Origin: Gordonia hongkongensis | Lineage (GTDB): Bacteria > Actinomycetota > Actinomycetes > Mycobacteriales > Mycobacteriaceae | Reading direction: 5' to 3' | NCBI RefSeq assembly: GCF_023078355.1 | Contig: NZ_CP095552.1 | Span: 1,488,001 to 1,552,000 of the forward strand | Length of the DNA: 64,000 nt | Shown: positions 1-9,287 of the stretch, piece by piece | Numbering within the stretch: position 1 is the first letter of the stretch | Layout: every line of letters starts with the position of its first letter | Notes under the pieces: generated by a model | What the model was told of the DNA's origin: nothing | Seen by the model: only the letters and a program-made list of their open reading frames with translations | Database searches by the model: none | Made by a program: the position numbers and the translations under genes

Positions 1-2
1 TC

Positions 3-1430
3 GAGCACTTCGTCGACACCCCGCGCCACATCGAGGTGCAGGTCCTCGCCGATCAGCACGGGAACGTCATTCACCTCGGCGAGCGCGAGTGCTCATTGCA
101 GCGGCGGCACCAGAAGGTGATCGAGGAGGCGCCGTCGGCGCTGCTCGACGCCGAGACCCGTGCTCGCATCGGTGAGGCCGCGTGCGATGCCGCGCGCAGT
201 GTCGGCTACACCGGGGCGGGCACGGTCGAGTTCATCGTGTCGGCGCACCGGCCCGACGAGTTCTTCTTCATGGAGATGAACACCCGACTGCAGGTCGAGC
301 ACCCGGTGACCGAGCTCGTCACCGGAGTCGACCTCGTGGAACAACAGATCCGCGTCGCCCGCGGAGAAGTCCTGGGTTTGACGCAGGACACGATCACCCT
401 CAGCGGCCACGCGATCGAGGCACGCGTGTACGCCGAGGACCCGGCCCGCGGTTTCCTGCCGACCGGCGGGACGATCGAGCATCTCGTCCATCCCGACACC
501 TCGGCCGGCGGCGGCATCCGCGTCGACTCGGCCATGCTCGACGGATTGCGCGTCGGCAGTGACTACGACCCGATGCTCGCGAAGATCATCGCGTACGGTG
601 CCGACCGGGAGGAGGCGCTCGAACGTCTCGACCAGGCACTGGCCCACACCCGCGTGCTGGGCGTGGTCACCAACATCGACTTCTGCCGCTTCGTCCTGCG
701 TCAGCAGGCGGTCGTGGACGCCGACCTCGACACCGAACTGTTGGACCGCCTCGTCATTGATTACGCTGCGCCGGAGCCCATTCCCGAGGCACAGGTGCTC
801 GTGGGTCTGGCGCGGATCGGCGCTCGCGATGCCGACGACGTCTGGTCCTCGGCGGTCGGATGGCGGGTCGGTCGATCCGCTCCGGTCCGCACCCGCCTCG
901 TCGCCGGCGGACGGCATTCGACGGTGGCCATCCAGGTCGATGCCGCAGACGAATGGTCCGTCTCGGGAACCGCCACCGTCACCTTCGACGACGACGCCGA
1001 GGCGTCGTGGACCGGGCACGTGGTCTACCAGCCGGCGCAGCCCGGCGACGGTCGCGGCTCGGACCGCCTGGTCGTCGACGGGGTGACGCAGTCGTGGTCG
1101 AGTGTTCGCGTCGGAGAGAGCTGGTGGGTGGGAGGGCCGTCGGGCACCTGGGTCCTCGAACTCGCGAAGCCCCTGCTCGACGAGGCCGCCGACGAGCACG
1201 CCGGCGAGATCACCAGCCCGATGCCGGGCACCGTGGTCGCCGTCGCCGCCGAGATCGGGGCCGACGTCACCGCCGGCCAGTCGGTCGTCGTCGTCGAGGC
1301 GATGAAGATGGAGCATGCGCTCACCGCGCCGGTGGACGGCACCGTCGACATCTCCGTGAAGGTGGGGGACAAGGTCGACGCGGGACAGATCCTCGCCGTC
1401 GTCACCGCCGGCGATCCCCTTGATCTCTGA
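3..1430 (+). CDS. accA1: Acyl-CoA carboxylase alpha subunit (biotin carboxylase + biotin carrier), 5'-truncated
   Basis: Partial gene; the reading frame is already open at the window edge and the first visible residues ([13 protein letters not shown]) belong to the ATP-grasp biotin carboxylase core. Downstream are the carboxylase motif [17 protein letters not shown], the biotin carboxylase C-terminal domain, and a C-terminal biotinyl domain with EAMKMEH, whose lysine (codon 1305-1307) would carry biotin. The enzyme carboxylates biotin with ATP and bicarbonate for a partner beta subunit that lies outside the window. Followed by fadE19-, maoC- and citE-like genes, the order I recall for the M. 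tuberculosis leucine-degradation locus, so methylcrotonyl-CoA is the likeliest substrate (inference). The TGA stop lies inside a dispersed repeat copy that follows directly. Confidence 0.93.
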   Translation, partial: EHFVDTPRHIEVQVLADQHGNVIHLGERECSLQRRHQKVIEEAPSALLDAETRARIGEAACDAARSVGYTGAGTVEFIVSAHRPDEFFFMEMNTRLQVEHPVTELVTGVDLVEQQIRVARGEVLGLTQDTITLSGHAIEARVYAEDPARGFLPTGGTIEHLVHPDTSAGGGIRVDSAMLDGLRVGSDYDPMLAKIIAYGADREEALERLDQALAHTRVLGVVTNIDFCRFVLRQQAVVDADLDTELLDRLVIDYAAPEPIPEAQVLVGLARIGARDADDVWSSAVGWRVGRSAPVRTRLVAGGRHSTVAIQVDAADEWSVSGTATVTFDDDAEASWTGHVVYQPAQPGDGRGSDRLVVDGVTQSWSSVRVGESWWVGGPSGTWVLELAKPLLDEAADEHAGEITSPMPGTVVAVAAEIGADVTAGQSVVVVEAMKMEHALTAPVDGTVDISVKVGDKVDAGQILAVVTAGDPLDL

Positions 1431-1505
1431 GGTGCGAGGAGCGAAAGCGACGAGCCTTTACTGATCCCTGAGGTGCGAGGAGCGAAAGCGACGAGCCACG
1501 AAGGG
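1425..1505. repeat. Dispersed 40-bp repeat, two tandem copies
   Basis: Two direct copies, 1425-1456 (3' part missing) and 1466-1505 (complete: CCCTGAGGTGCGAGGAGCGA then AAGCGACGAGCCACGAAGGG). The first copy supplies the stop codon of the carboxylase gene. The pair lies between accA1 and fadE19, so it would be part of the operon mRNA. The same unit recurs near 14013, 16302, 17686, 25831, 25910, 41862, 41924 and 42503. Confidence 0.9.
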
Positions 1506-1547
1506 CCCTGAACCACCCGTCGACAACCTTCCCAGGAGAACACTCAC

Positions 1548-2693
1548 ATGGAACTCACCCAGGAGTACACCGACCTCATCGCGACGGTCCGCGACTTCGC
1601 GCAGACCGTGGTGGCGCCGGTGGCCGCGAAACACGATGCCGAGCACAGCTTTCCGTATGACGTCGTCGCCCAGATGGGCAAGATGGGACTGTTCGGGCTT
1701 CCCTTTGACGAGAAGTACGGCGGCATGGGCGGCGACTACTTCGCCCTGTCGCTCGCGCTGGAGGAACTCGGCAAGGTCGACCAGTCCGTCGCCATCACCC
1801 TCGAGGCCGGGGTGAGTCTGGGCGCCATGCCGATCTACCGATTCGGCAGCGAGGAGCAGAAAGAGCAGTACCTCCCCGAACTCACCGCGGGCACGGCGCT
1901 CGCCGGCTTCGGGTTGACCGAACCCGGGGCGGGCTCGGATGCCGGAGCCACCGCGACCACGGCCCGGGACGACGGTGACTCGTGGATCATCAACGGCGGC
2001 AAGCAGTTCATCACCAATTCGGGGACCGACATCACCTCACTGGTGACGGTGACCGCGGTGACCGGGGTGAAGGAGAACGGCAAGAAGGAGATCTCCACCA
2101 TCATCGTGCCGTCCGGCACGCCGGGTTTCACCGCCGAGCCGGCGTACAACAAGGTCGGGTGGAATGCCTCGGACACCCATCCGCTGACCTTCACCGACGT
2201 ACGCGTTCCCAAGGAGAACCTGCTCGGTGTCCGCGGCCGCGGATACGCCAACTTCCTGTCCATCCTCGACGAGGGGCGGATCGCCATCGCAGCCCTCGCC
2301 ACCGGCGTCGCCCAGGGGTGCGTCGACGAGAGCGTGAAGTACGCCAAGGAGCGACAATCCTTCGGCAAGGCGATCGGTGAGTACCAGTCGGTGTCCTTCG
2401 CGATCGCCCGGATGGAGGCGCGCGCCCACGTCGCGCGGACCGCCTACTACGACGCGGCGGCGAAGATGTTGGCGGGCAAGCCTTTCAAGAAGGAGGCGTC
2501 GATCGCCAAGATGATCGCCAGTGAGGCGGCGATGGACAACGCCCGGATGGCCACGCAGATCCACGGTGGGTACGGCTTCATGAACGAATATCCCGTCGCC
2601 CGGCACTACCGCGATTCGAAGATCCTCGAGATCGGTGAGGGCACGACCGAGGTGCAGCTCATGCTGATCGCGCGCGAGCTGGGGTTCGCATGA
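1548..2693 (+). CDS. fadE19: Acyl-CoA dehydrogenase, FadE19-like
   Basis: 381-residue flavin-dependent acyl-CoA dehydrogenase, normal length for the family. The sequence shows the family signatures GFGLTEPGAGSDAG (FAD/substrate region), QIHGGYGFMNEYPVARHYRD and a C-terminal IGEGTTEVQ, which keeps a glutamate at the position used as catalytic base in short/medium-chain enzymes rather than the isovaleryl-CoA dehydrogenase arrangement. The likely reaction is alpha,beta-desaturation of a branched short-chain acyl-CoA from leucine, isoleucine or valine. The ATG at 1548 follows an AGGAGAAC ribosome site. It overlaps the next gene by 4 bp (ATGA), so translation is probably coupled. Confidence 0.93.
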   Translation: MELTQEYTDLIATVRDFAQTVVAPVAAKHDAEHSFPYDVVAQMGKMGLFGLPFDEKYGGMGGDYFALSLALEELGKVDQSVAITLEAGVSLGAMPIYRFGSEEQKEQYLPELTAGTALAGFGLTEPGAGSDAGATATTARDDGDSWIINGGKQFITNSGTDITSLVTVTAVTGVKENGKKEISTIIVPSGTPGFTAEPAYNKVGWNASDTHPLTFTDVRVPKENLLGVRGRGYANFLSILDEGRIAIAALATGVAQGCVDESVKYAKERQSFGKAIGEYQSVSFAIARMEARAHVARTAYYDAAAKMLAGKPFKKEASIAKMIASEAAMDNARMATQIHGGYGFMNEYPVARHYRDSKILEIGEGTTEVQLMLIARELGFA

Positions 2694-3184
2694 GCGACAC
2701 CACCGGCGGGCGTCGAATCGTACAGCGCGGGTTGTGGTTCGAGGAGTTCGAGGAGGGCACCATCTACGAACATCGGCCCGGACGCACTGTCACCGAGGCC
2801 GACAACGTGCTGTTCACGACGCTGACCATGAACACGCAGGCGCTCCACCTCGACGCCGCCTGGTCGGCCGAGCAGCCGGGTTTCGGCGGGCAACGGCTGA
2901 TCAACTCCATGTTCACCCTGTCGACGATCGTGGGATTGTCGGTCTCCCAACTTACCCAGGGCACCCTGGTGGCGAACCTGGGCTTCAGCGAGGTCGCCTT
3001 CCCGGCGCCGTTGTTCGCCGGCGACACCCTGTACGCGGAGACCGAGTGCACCGGTAAACGCGAATCGCGGTCGCGTCCGGGTGAGGGCGTGGTGAACTTG
3101 ACCCACATCGGACGCAACCAGCACGGCGAGGTCGTCGCCCGCGCCGCACGAGCAACGCTGGTGCGCAGGCAACGGACGGAGTGA
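2690..3184 (+). CDS. MaoC-like acyl-CoA dehydratase (Rv2499c-like)
   Basis: 164-residue single hot-dog protein of the MaoC/enoyl-CoA hydratase type. Visible landmarks are an N-terminal region with GRTVTEADNVLFTTLTMN, matching the (R)-hydratase motif position, and a HLDAAW segment. It would hydrate or dehydrate a branched acyl-CoA intermediate. It sits between the dehydrogenase and the citE-like lyase with 4-bp overlaps on both sides, a fixed order in mycobacterial relatives as I recall it. The exact substrate cannot be told from sequence. Confidence 0.88.
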   Translation: MSDTTGGRRIVQRGLWFEEFEEGTIYEHRPGRTVTEADNVLFTTLTMNTQALHLDAAWSAEQPGFGGQRLINSMFTLSTIVGLSVSQLTQGTLVANLGFSEVAFPAPLFAGDTLYAETECTGKRESRSRPGEGVVNLTHIGRNQHGEVVARAARATLVRRQRTE

Positions 3185-4104
3185 CGACGATGTTCTTCGA
3201 GGACTCACCCGGCGGCCCGGTCGCGGGTTCCGGGTTGTCGGGGCAGCTCACCAACGCGTGGCTGCCGCCCGGGCCGGCGATGTTGTTCTGCCCGGCGGAC
3301 CGTCCCGAGCGATACCAGAAGGCCCTCGACCGGGCCGATGTCGTCATCCTCGACCTCGAGGACGCGGTGTCGCCGACGAACCGCGCCGCAGCCCGGGAGG
3401 CTCTCGTCGCCAATCCGATCGATCCGGACCGCACCATCGTGCGGATCAACCCGGCCGGTACCGGCGACTACCGGCGCGATCTCGCCGCCGTCTCGGAGAC
3501 GAACTACCGGGTGGTCATGCAGGCCAAGGCCGAGGACGTGTCCTCGATCCTGGACACCGCGTTCCAGACGATCGCACTGATCGAGACGCCGCTCGGCGCG
3601 ACCCGCGCCCGCGACATCGCCGCCACCTCCAACTGCATCGGACTGATGTGGGGGGCAGAGGATCTCGTCGCGGGCCTCGGCGGCACGTCGAGCCGGTTCG
3701 GTCCGGGTGAACCCCGGCCGGGTGAGTACCGGGACGTCGCGAGTTGGGTCCGGTCGATGGTCCGCATCGCGGCCGCCGCGTACGGAAAGTTCGCCGTCGA
3801 CTCGGTGCACCTCGACATCGCCGACGTCGACGGACTCGTCGCCGAGGTCCGCGACGCGGTGGCCCTGGGTTACACCGCGACCGCATGCATCCATCCGTCC
3901 CAGGTCGATCACATCCGGAACGGTTACCGCCCGTCGGACGAGGCGGTCGAGTGGGCGCGCAAGGTCCTCGACGGTGCGGCCGAACACGCGGGCGGGGTGT
4001 TCAGCCTCGACGGTCAGATGATCGACGGGCCGGTCCTGCGCCAGGCGGAGGTCGTCCTGTCCCGTGTGAGCGGTACGCGTACCGATCCCGCCCCCGAGAA
4101 CTGA
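3181..4104 (+). CDS. citE: CitE-like acyl-CoA lyase (HpcH/HpaI aldolase superfamily)
   Basis: 307-residue TIM-barrel lyase of the CitE branch. Seen in order: AMLFCPADRPERYQKA near the N terminus, ILDLEDAVSP (metal/acid residues), VRINPAG, LIETPLGATRARDIA and GLMWGAEDLVAGLGG, all typical of CitE-like proteins. There are no citrate lyase alpha or gamma genes nearby, so it is not a citrate lyase component. Orthologues in mycobacterial leucine clusters act on 3-hydroxyacyl-CoA or malyl-type thioesters (family knowledge). GTG start at 3181 overlaps the maoC stop by 4 bp; ATG at 3190 is an alternative. Confidence 0.9.
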   Translation: MTTMFFEDSPGGPVAGSGLSGQLTNAWLPPGPAMLFCPADRPERYQKALDRADVVILDLEDAVSPTNRAAAREALVANPIDPDRTIVRINPAGTGDYRRDLAAVSETNYRVVMQAKAEDVSSILDTAFQTIALIETPLGATRARDIAATSNCIGLMWGAEDLVAGLGGTSSRFGPGEPRPGEYRDVASWVRSMVRIAAAAYGKFAVDSVHLDIADVDGLVAEVRDAVALGYTATACIHPSQVDHIRNGYRPSDEAVEWARKVLDGAAEHAGGVFSLDGQMIDGPVLRQAEVVLSRVSGTRTDPAPEN

Positions 4105-4158
4105 CGAAGCCCCCGACCATCCGGGCATCCACCCCCGAGAACAGACCGGAGCAAGAAC

Positions 4159-5802
4159 ATGAGCACCGAGGCTCACCCGAAGCCTGCACACACGCGCGGT
4201 GAGGAGACACCGGCACTGCTCACCGAGACCATCGGAGCCACCCTGGCCCGAACCGTCGCGGACCACGGCGAGCGAACCGCGTTGATCGACGCCGCCGCAA
4301 GGCGGGAATGGCGATACACCGAGTTCCACCGTGACGTACGCGCGCTCGCGGCCGGACTGCTACGACTCGGCGTGTCGGTCGGCGACCGCGTCGGGCTGTG
4401 GTCGCCGAACCGGTTCGAATGGGTGTTGACCCAGTACGCCGCGGCCGAGATCGGCGCCGTGCTGGTCAATCTCAATCCCGCGTACCGGCAGAACGAGATC
4501 GAGTACGCGCTGCAGCAGTCCGGGACGAGCGTCGTCCTGGCCGCCGAGAGCTTCAAGGACTCGGCCTATTCGACGATGCTCGAACAGGCCCGGCCACAGT
4601 GCCCGGAGCTGCGCGAAGTGGTCCTGTTCGAATCCCCTGGCTGGGATGCGCTGTGTGTCGAGCCGAGCGCCGACGAGCTCACACGCGTCGACGAGATCGC
4701 TGCGTCGCTCTCACCCGACGACCCGATCAACATCCAGTACACCTCGGGTACAACGGGTTTCCCGAAGGGTGCGACGCTGTCGCACCGGAACATCGGGAAC
4801 AACGGGTACCTCGTCGGCGAACTGCTGAACTACACCGCCGACGACCGGATCTGCCTACCCGTGCCCTTCTACCACTGCTTCGGCATGGTGATGGGTAACC
4901 TCGCGGCGACGAGTCACGGTGCGGCGATGGTGATTCCGGCGCCGGCCTTCGACCCGCGGGCCACCCTCGAGGCGGTCGCGGAGTACCGCTGCACCAGCCT
5001 CTACGGCGTGCCCACCATGTTCATCGCCGAACTCGGCCTGCTCGACGACGGGCTCGACATCGACCTGTCGAGCCTGCGCACCGGCATCATGGCGGGGTCG
5101 CCGTGCCCCGAGTACGTCATGCGGCAGGTCGTCGACCGCATGCACATGCGTGAGGTGTCGATCTGTTACGGCATGACCGAGACGTCGCCGGTGTCGACGC
5201 AGACGCGGGTCGACGATCCCCTCGAGTTGCGCGTGACCACCGTCGGGCGGGTCGGCCCACATCTGGAGATCAAGGTCGTCGATCCCGGAACCGGGGAGAC
5301 CTCGGCGCGCGGCGAGACGGGCGAATTGTGTACGCGCGGTTACTCGGTGATGACCGGATACTGGAACGACCCGGAGAAGACGGCCGAGGCCATCGACGCC
5401 GACGGCTGGATGCACACCGGCGACCTCGCCGACATGGACGAGAACGGTTACGTCCGGATCACCGGGCGCATCAAGGACATGGTGATCCGCGGCGGGGAGA
5501 ACATCTACCCGCGCGAGATCGAGGAGTTCCTCTACACCCATCCCGACATCCTCGACGCCCAGGTGATCGGGGTACCCGACGTGAAATACGGCGAGGAGCT
5601 GATGGCCTGGGTCCGGTTGCGCGACACCGCAACCGAATTCACCGCCGACGACCTGCGCGAGTTCGCGACCGGCAAGATCGCTCGACACAAGATCCCGCGG
5701 TACGTCCATGTGGTCGAAGAGTTCCCGATGACCGTCACCGGGAAGGTCCGCAAGGTGGCGATGCGCGACGAGGCGGTCTCGATCCTCGAGCAGTTGCGAT
5801 GA
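4159..5802 (+). CDS. fadD35: AMP-forming acyl-CoA synthetase, FadD35-like
   Basis: 547-residue member of the ANL adenylating enzymes. Motifs seen: P-loop-like YTSGTTGFPKGATLSH, ICYGMTETSPV, the hinge HTGDLADMDENGYVRITGR, GGENIYPREIEEFL, and the C-terminal catalytic lysine region TVTGKVRKVAMRDE. It activates a carboxylic acid to its CoA thioester. Lies 54 bp after citE and overlaps the next synthetase by 4 bp. A fadD35 gene stands in the M. tuberculosis leucine locus from memory, hence the symbol; substrate chain length is unknown. Confidence 0.88.
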   Translation: MSTEAHPKPAHTRGEETPALLTETIGATLARTVADHGERTALIDAAARREWRYTEFHRDVRALAAGLLRLGVSVGDRVGLWSPNRFEWVLTQYAAAEIGAVLVNLNPAYRQNEIEYALQQSGTSVVLAAESFKDSAYSTMLEQARPQCPELREVVLFESPGWDALCVEPSADELTRVDEIAASLSPDDPINIQYTSGTTGFPKGATLSHRNIGNNGYLVGELLNYTADDRICLPVPFYHCFGMVMGNLAATSHGAAMVIPAPAFDPRATLEAVAEYRCTSLYGVPTMFIAELGLLDDGLDIDLSSLRTGIMAGSPCPEYVMRQVVDRMHMREVSICYGMTETSPVSTQTRVDDPLELRVTTVGRVGPHLEIKVVDPGTGETSARGETGELCTRGYSVMTGYWNDPEKTAEAIDADGWMHTGDLADMDENGYVRITGRIKDMVIRGGENIYPREIEEFLYTHPDILDAQVIGVPDVKYGEELMAWVRLRDTATEFTADDLREFATGKIARHKIPRYVHVVEEFPMTVTGKVRKVAMRDEAVSILEQLR

Positions 5803-7793
5803 GCACGTCGAGGACTGCGGAGCGGGTCACGAGCACCCAGATGGACCGGTTCGGCCGCTTCGTCGCCGAGCGTTTCGAGACCGGGCGGTTCGAGACCGAC
5901 ACAGACGATTACGGCGATCTGTGGGCGTGGTCGGTGGAACACCCGTCCCGGTTCTGGCGTGCCGTCTGGGAATTCTTCGACCTCGACGCCCTCGCCGCGG
6001 AACCGCTCGGGCCCGGGGACGAGGCGGTGCTCGCCGACGACCGGATGCCCGGTGCGGTCTGGTTCCCCGGGATCCGGCTGAACTACGTCGATCAGATCCT
6101 GCGGCACGCCGCCCTGCCCGGCGCCGCGATCGTGGGCATCGACGAGGCCGGTGACCGTTCCGAGATCGCGTGGGCGGAACTGCCGGCGCAGGTCGCGGGC
6201 CTGGCCGCGACCCTGCGTGCGCGCGGAGTGGGGTCGGGGGACGTGGTGGCCGCCTACCTCCCCGACATCCCCGAGGCCGTCATTGCCTTCCTGGCCACCG
6301 CATCCCTGGGCGCGATCTGGTCCGGATGTGGCCAGGACTATGCCCCGCAGGGGGCAGCCGGCCGACTCGGCCAACTCGCACCCAAGGTCCTGTTCACCGC
6401 CGCCGGATATCGCTACAACGGCAATGTCGTCGACAAGCGCGCCGACAGCGCCGAGCTCGCCGGGCTACTGCCGGACCTGGTCGCGCACATCACGATCGGC
6501 GCGACCGAGGAGTCTTCGTCGGCCCTCGACTATGCCGACGCCGTCACCCGCGACCCCGGCGACTTCCACCCCGTCAAGGTGCCCTTCGATCATCCGCTCT
6601 GGGTGCTGTTCAGTTCCGGCACCACCGGACGCCCCAAAGGCATCGTGCACGGACACGGGGGAGTCCTGCTGGAGCACCTGAAAGCCGGTGCCCTGCACGG
6701 CGATCTGTCCGCAGACGACGTGTTCTTCTGGCAGACCGCGCTCAGCTGGATGATGTGGAACTATCAGGTCGCCGGACTTCTCTGCGGTTCGCGGATCGTC
6801 TGTTACAGCGGTTCGCCCCTGTACCCCGACGCCGACCGCCTGTGGCAGGTCGTCGACGACGAGCACGTCACCTACTTCGGCACGAGTCCCGGTCAGCTGC
6901 AGGCCTCGCGGAAGGCGGGTCTGGAACCGGGCCGCCGGCACGACCTCGGTCGGTTGCGCACTCTCGGGAGTACCGGATCATCGCTCGCCGCAGATCTTTT
7001 CACCTGGGTCGACGACCACGTCGGGTCCGGACTGCCCATCTCGTCGATCAGCGGCGGCACCGACATCGTGTCCGCGTTCGCCGGCGGCTCCACCGGTGTA
7101 CCGGTCGTCCCGGGGGAGCTGTCGGTGCGCTACCTCGGTGTGGCACTGGAGAGTTGGTCGCCCGACGCCCGCCCGCTGGTGGGGGAGGTGGGTGAACTCG
7201 TCGTCACCGCGCCGATGCCGTCGATGCCCGTGAGCTTCTGGGACGATCCCGACGGTGCGCGCTACCGCGCGGCTTATTTCGCCCACGAATGGGAGGGCGG
7301 TGCGTCGAATCCGGAGAAACCGGTCTGGCGGCACGGCGACTGGGTGACGGTGACCGAACGTGGGTCGCTCGTGATCCACGGCCGCAGCGACGCGACGTTG
7401 AACCGCCACGGGATCCGGATGGGATCGGCCGACATCTACGAGGTCGTCGAAGCGCTCGACGAGATCGCCGAGGCCTTCGTGCTCGGTGTCGACGGACCGG
7501 ACGGCGCCTACTGGATGCCGCTGTTCGTCACCCTGGTCCCCGGCGCGACGCTCGACGACGCGCTGATCGGCCGGATCGCGGGCGCGGTCCGCGACCGCCT
7601 CTCCAAACGCCATGTGCCCGACGAGGTCATCGAGGCCCCCGGGATTCCACACACCCGGACCGGAAAGAAGCTCGAGGTTCCGGTCACCGCGATTCTGGCG
7701 GGCCGTTCCGAGGTCAACATCGACCCCAAGGCGGTCGACGACTACGCGCTGATCAACTGGTACGCCGAGCAAGGGCGCGCGCATCGCTGGTGA
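5799..7793 (+). CDS. Acetoacetyl-CoA synthetase
   Basis: 664 residues, the length expected for acetoacetate-CoA ligase. The N-terminal part has the family block DLWAWSVEHPSRFWRAVWEFF; the adenylation core has SSGTTGRPKGIVHGHGG and SWMMWNYQVAGL; the C terminus has HTRTGKKLEVPV with the catalytic lysine. It converts acetoacetate, the end product of leucine breakdown via HMG-CoA, to acetoacetyl-CoA, which fits the operon. The ATG at 5799 overlaps the fadD35 stop (ATGA); the frame stays open upstream to 5328 but that extension lies inside fadD35 and is not conserved-looking. Confidence 0.93.
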   Translation: MSTSRTAERVTSTQMDRFGRFVAERFETGRFETDTDDYGDLWAWSVEHPSRFWRAVWEFFDLDALAAEPLGPGDEAVLADDRMPGAVWFPGIRLNYVDQILRHAALPGAAIVGIDEAGDRSEIAWAELPAQVAGLAATLRARGVGSGDVVAAYLPDIPEAVIAFLATASLGAIWSGCGQDYAPQGAAGRLGQLAPKVLFTAAGYRYNGNVVDKRADSAELAGLLPDLVAHITIGATEESSSALDYADAVTRDPGDFHPVKVPFDHPLWVLFSSGTTGRPKGIVHGHGGVLLEHLKAGALHGDLSADDVFFWQTALSWMMWNYQVAGLLCGSRIVCYSGSPLYPDADRLWQVVDDEHVTYFGTSPGQLQASRKAGLEPGRRHDLGRLRTLGSTGSSLAADLFTWVDDHVGSGLPISSISGGTDIVSAFAGGSTGVPVVPGELSVRYLGVALESWSPDARPLVGEVGELVVTAPMPSMPVSFWDDPDGARYRAAYFAHEWEGGASNPEKPVWRHGDWVTVTERGSLVIHGRSDATLNRHGIRMGSADIYEVVEALDEIAEAFVLGVDGPDGAYWMPLFVTLVPGATLDDALIGRIAGAVRDRLSKRHVPDEVIEAPGIPHTRTGKKLEVPVTAILAGRSEVNIDPKAVDDYALINWYAEQGRAHRW

Positions 7794-7964
7794 GCGGGAT
7801 TCGTGGCCCGGCGGGGCGACCCCGATGTGCAAGGGTCATGGGACCCGGCTGGTATGTGTACTAGCGTGGTCGACAGTTCTGCGCTCGTGGGGGGCGACGG
7901 CCGGACGCCGTCACCTCGACGCGACCCGCTGATCCTGACCGACCGACCCGACCAGGAGATCGTC

Positions 7965-9149
7965 ATGACCTACCCACCCGGCGGCTACGGGCAGCAGCAG
8001 CCCGAGTCCGGCCAGTCCTACGGCCAGTACGGCAATCAATCCGGATATCCCCAGTCCGGCGCGCACAACACGGGTCCGCAGGCGGGCCCCGCGCCCGGTT
8101 CCGATCAGTACGGTCAGGCCCAGCAGTACGGGGGCCAGCAGTACGGTCAGAGCGGACAGTCCTACGGCCAGGGGCAACCGGGCTACGGCCAGAGCCCCGC
8201 GCAGGGATATGGCCAGCAGGGATACGGCCAGCAGGGGTACGGCCAACCCGGATACGGCCAGGACCAGCAGGGCCAGCAGGGCTACGGCCAGTATGGGTAT
8301 TCCCCGCAGCCGACCAAGGCGCCGAGTCAGGGACTGCCGGCCATCACCCCGGTTCTCCTCGCCGCCGCGATCGGCGCCTTCGGCCTCATCGTCCTCTTCA
8401 GCGGGTTCCTGTCCGCCGCCGAGACCTATGACTTCGCGCTCAAGCTGTTCCAGACCCAGTACAACGCGCCGTACACGCTGATCAGCGTTGCCGGGATCCT
8501 GGCGCTCATCTCGCTGATCCCGGGCATCAAGGTGCCTGCGGCGCCGATCGTGGCGTCGCTGGCGATCACCTCGTTCCTGATCACGCTGTTCCAGTTCCTC
8601 AACATCGACGACAACGGTGCCGGGGCGATCGTGCTGCTGATCTTCACCCTCCTGTCCGCGGTTCTCGCAGTCGTGTGGTTGCTCGTCGACGCCGGCGTCA
8701 TCAAGGTGGCGCCCGCGGTGGGCTCGGCGACCGCCGCGGTAGCCCCCGGCTCGTCGGCCGCGCAGTCCGACACCGGCGCTCACCAGCAGACCGGTGGCTA
8801 CGGTGAGGCGCAGACCACCGCCTACGGCACCGGCAGCGCGCAGGCTCAGTACGGCCAGCAGTCGTCGGCGAACTACGACCCGTCGGCCTACTCGCAGTCG
8901 TCGGGCGCGTCGACCGCCGGTCAGAGCGGTTACTCCGGCGGTGCGAGCGAATCGTCGGCATCGGCCTCCGGTCACGGCGAGTCGGGCTACGGGGACTACC
9001 GTCCCGGCCAGTACGCGGCCGGCGCCTCGGGCGCATCCCCGGCCGCGCCCGGTGGATCCGCTGGCCCCTCGGGCACCGACACCCCGGCCGGAGACCACTC
9101 GACCACGGTCTTCCAGAAGCCGGAGCCGCCCACCGGCAGCGGCAACTGA
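7965..9149 (+). CDS. DUF5336 membrane protein with Gln/Gly/Tyr-rich tails (Rv0954-like)
   Basis: 394 residues. The first ~120 residues are low-complexity, built on repeats of GYGQQ. Then come four hydrophobic segments (about residues 125-240, including [20 protein letters not shown] and [20 protein letters not shown]), followed by a second disordered Ser/Gly/Gln-rich tail. This matches the 34-kDa antigen/DUF5336 family found beside purN-purH in mycobacteria. Start chosen at ATG 7965 behind AGGAGATC; an in-frame start at 7803 would add a tail unlike the family. Role unknown; cell-envelope location likely. Confidence 0.85.
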   Translation: MTYPPGGYGQQQPESGQSYGQYGNQSGYPQSGAHNTGPQAGPAPGSDQYGQAQQYGGQQYGQSGQSYGQGQPGYGQSPAQGYGQQGYGQQGYGQPGYGQDQQGQQGYGQYGYSPQPTKAPSQGLPAITPVLLAAAIGAFGLIVLFSGFLSAAETYDFALKLFQTQYNAPYTLISVAGILALISLIPGIKVPAAPIVASLAITSFLITLFQFLNIDDNGAGAIVLLIFTLLSAVLAVVWLLVDAGVIKVAPAVGSATAAVAPGSSAAQSDTGAHQQTGGYGEAQTTAYGTGSAQAQYGQQSSANYDPSAYSQSSGASTAGQSGYSGGASESSASASGHGESGYGDYRPGQYAAGASGASPAAPGGSAGPSGTDTPAGDHSTTVFQKPEPPTGSGN

Positions 9150-9159
9150 CAGAACCCCC

Positions 9160-9196
9160 ACAGTGCCCCGTCGACCATCGGTCGGCGGGGCACTGT
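9160..9196 (+). terminator. Hairpin terminator after the DUF5336 gene
   Basis: Inverted repeat ACAGTGCCCCGTCGACC / GGTCGGCGGGGCACTGT around a 3-nt loop, 10 bp past the stop. One internal mismatch and no long T run, as is common in actinobacteria. Confidence 0.65.
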
Positions 9197-9287
9197 CGTC
9201 GTGCGGACGGTCCAGCGGTGAGCTGACTCCCTTTCGCAGGCCGCTCGGCGCGTCTACGACGGCGTCGGCCGGGACCGTGTCAGGCTC

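Noticed and set aside
93..1316. 407-codon antisense frame inside the carboxylase gene
   Set aside because: Opposite to clear biotin carboxylase motifs; low-complexity Arg/Asp-rich product typical of shadow frames.
5328..5798. Upstream extension of acetoacetyl-CoA synthetase
   Set aside because: Lies in the fadD35 coding region and encodes an Arg-rich sequence unlike the family.
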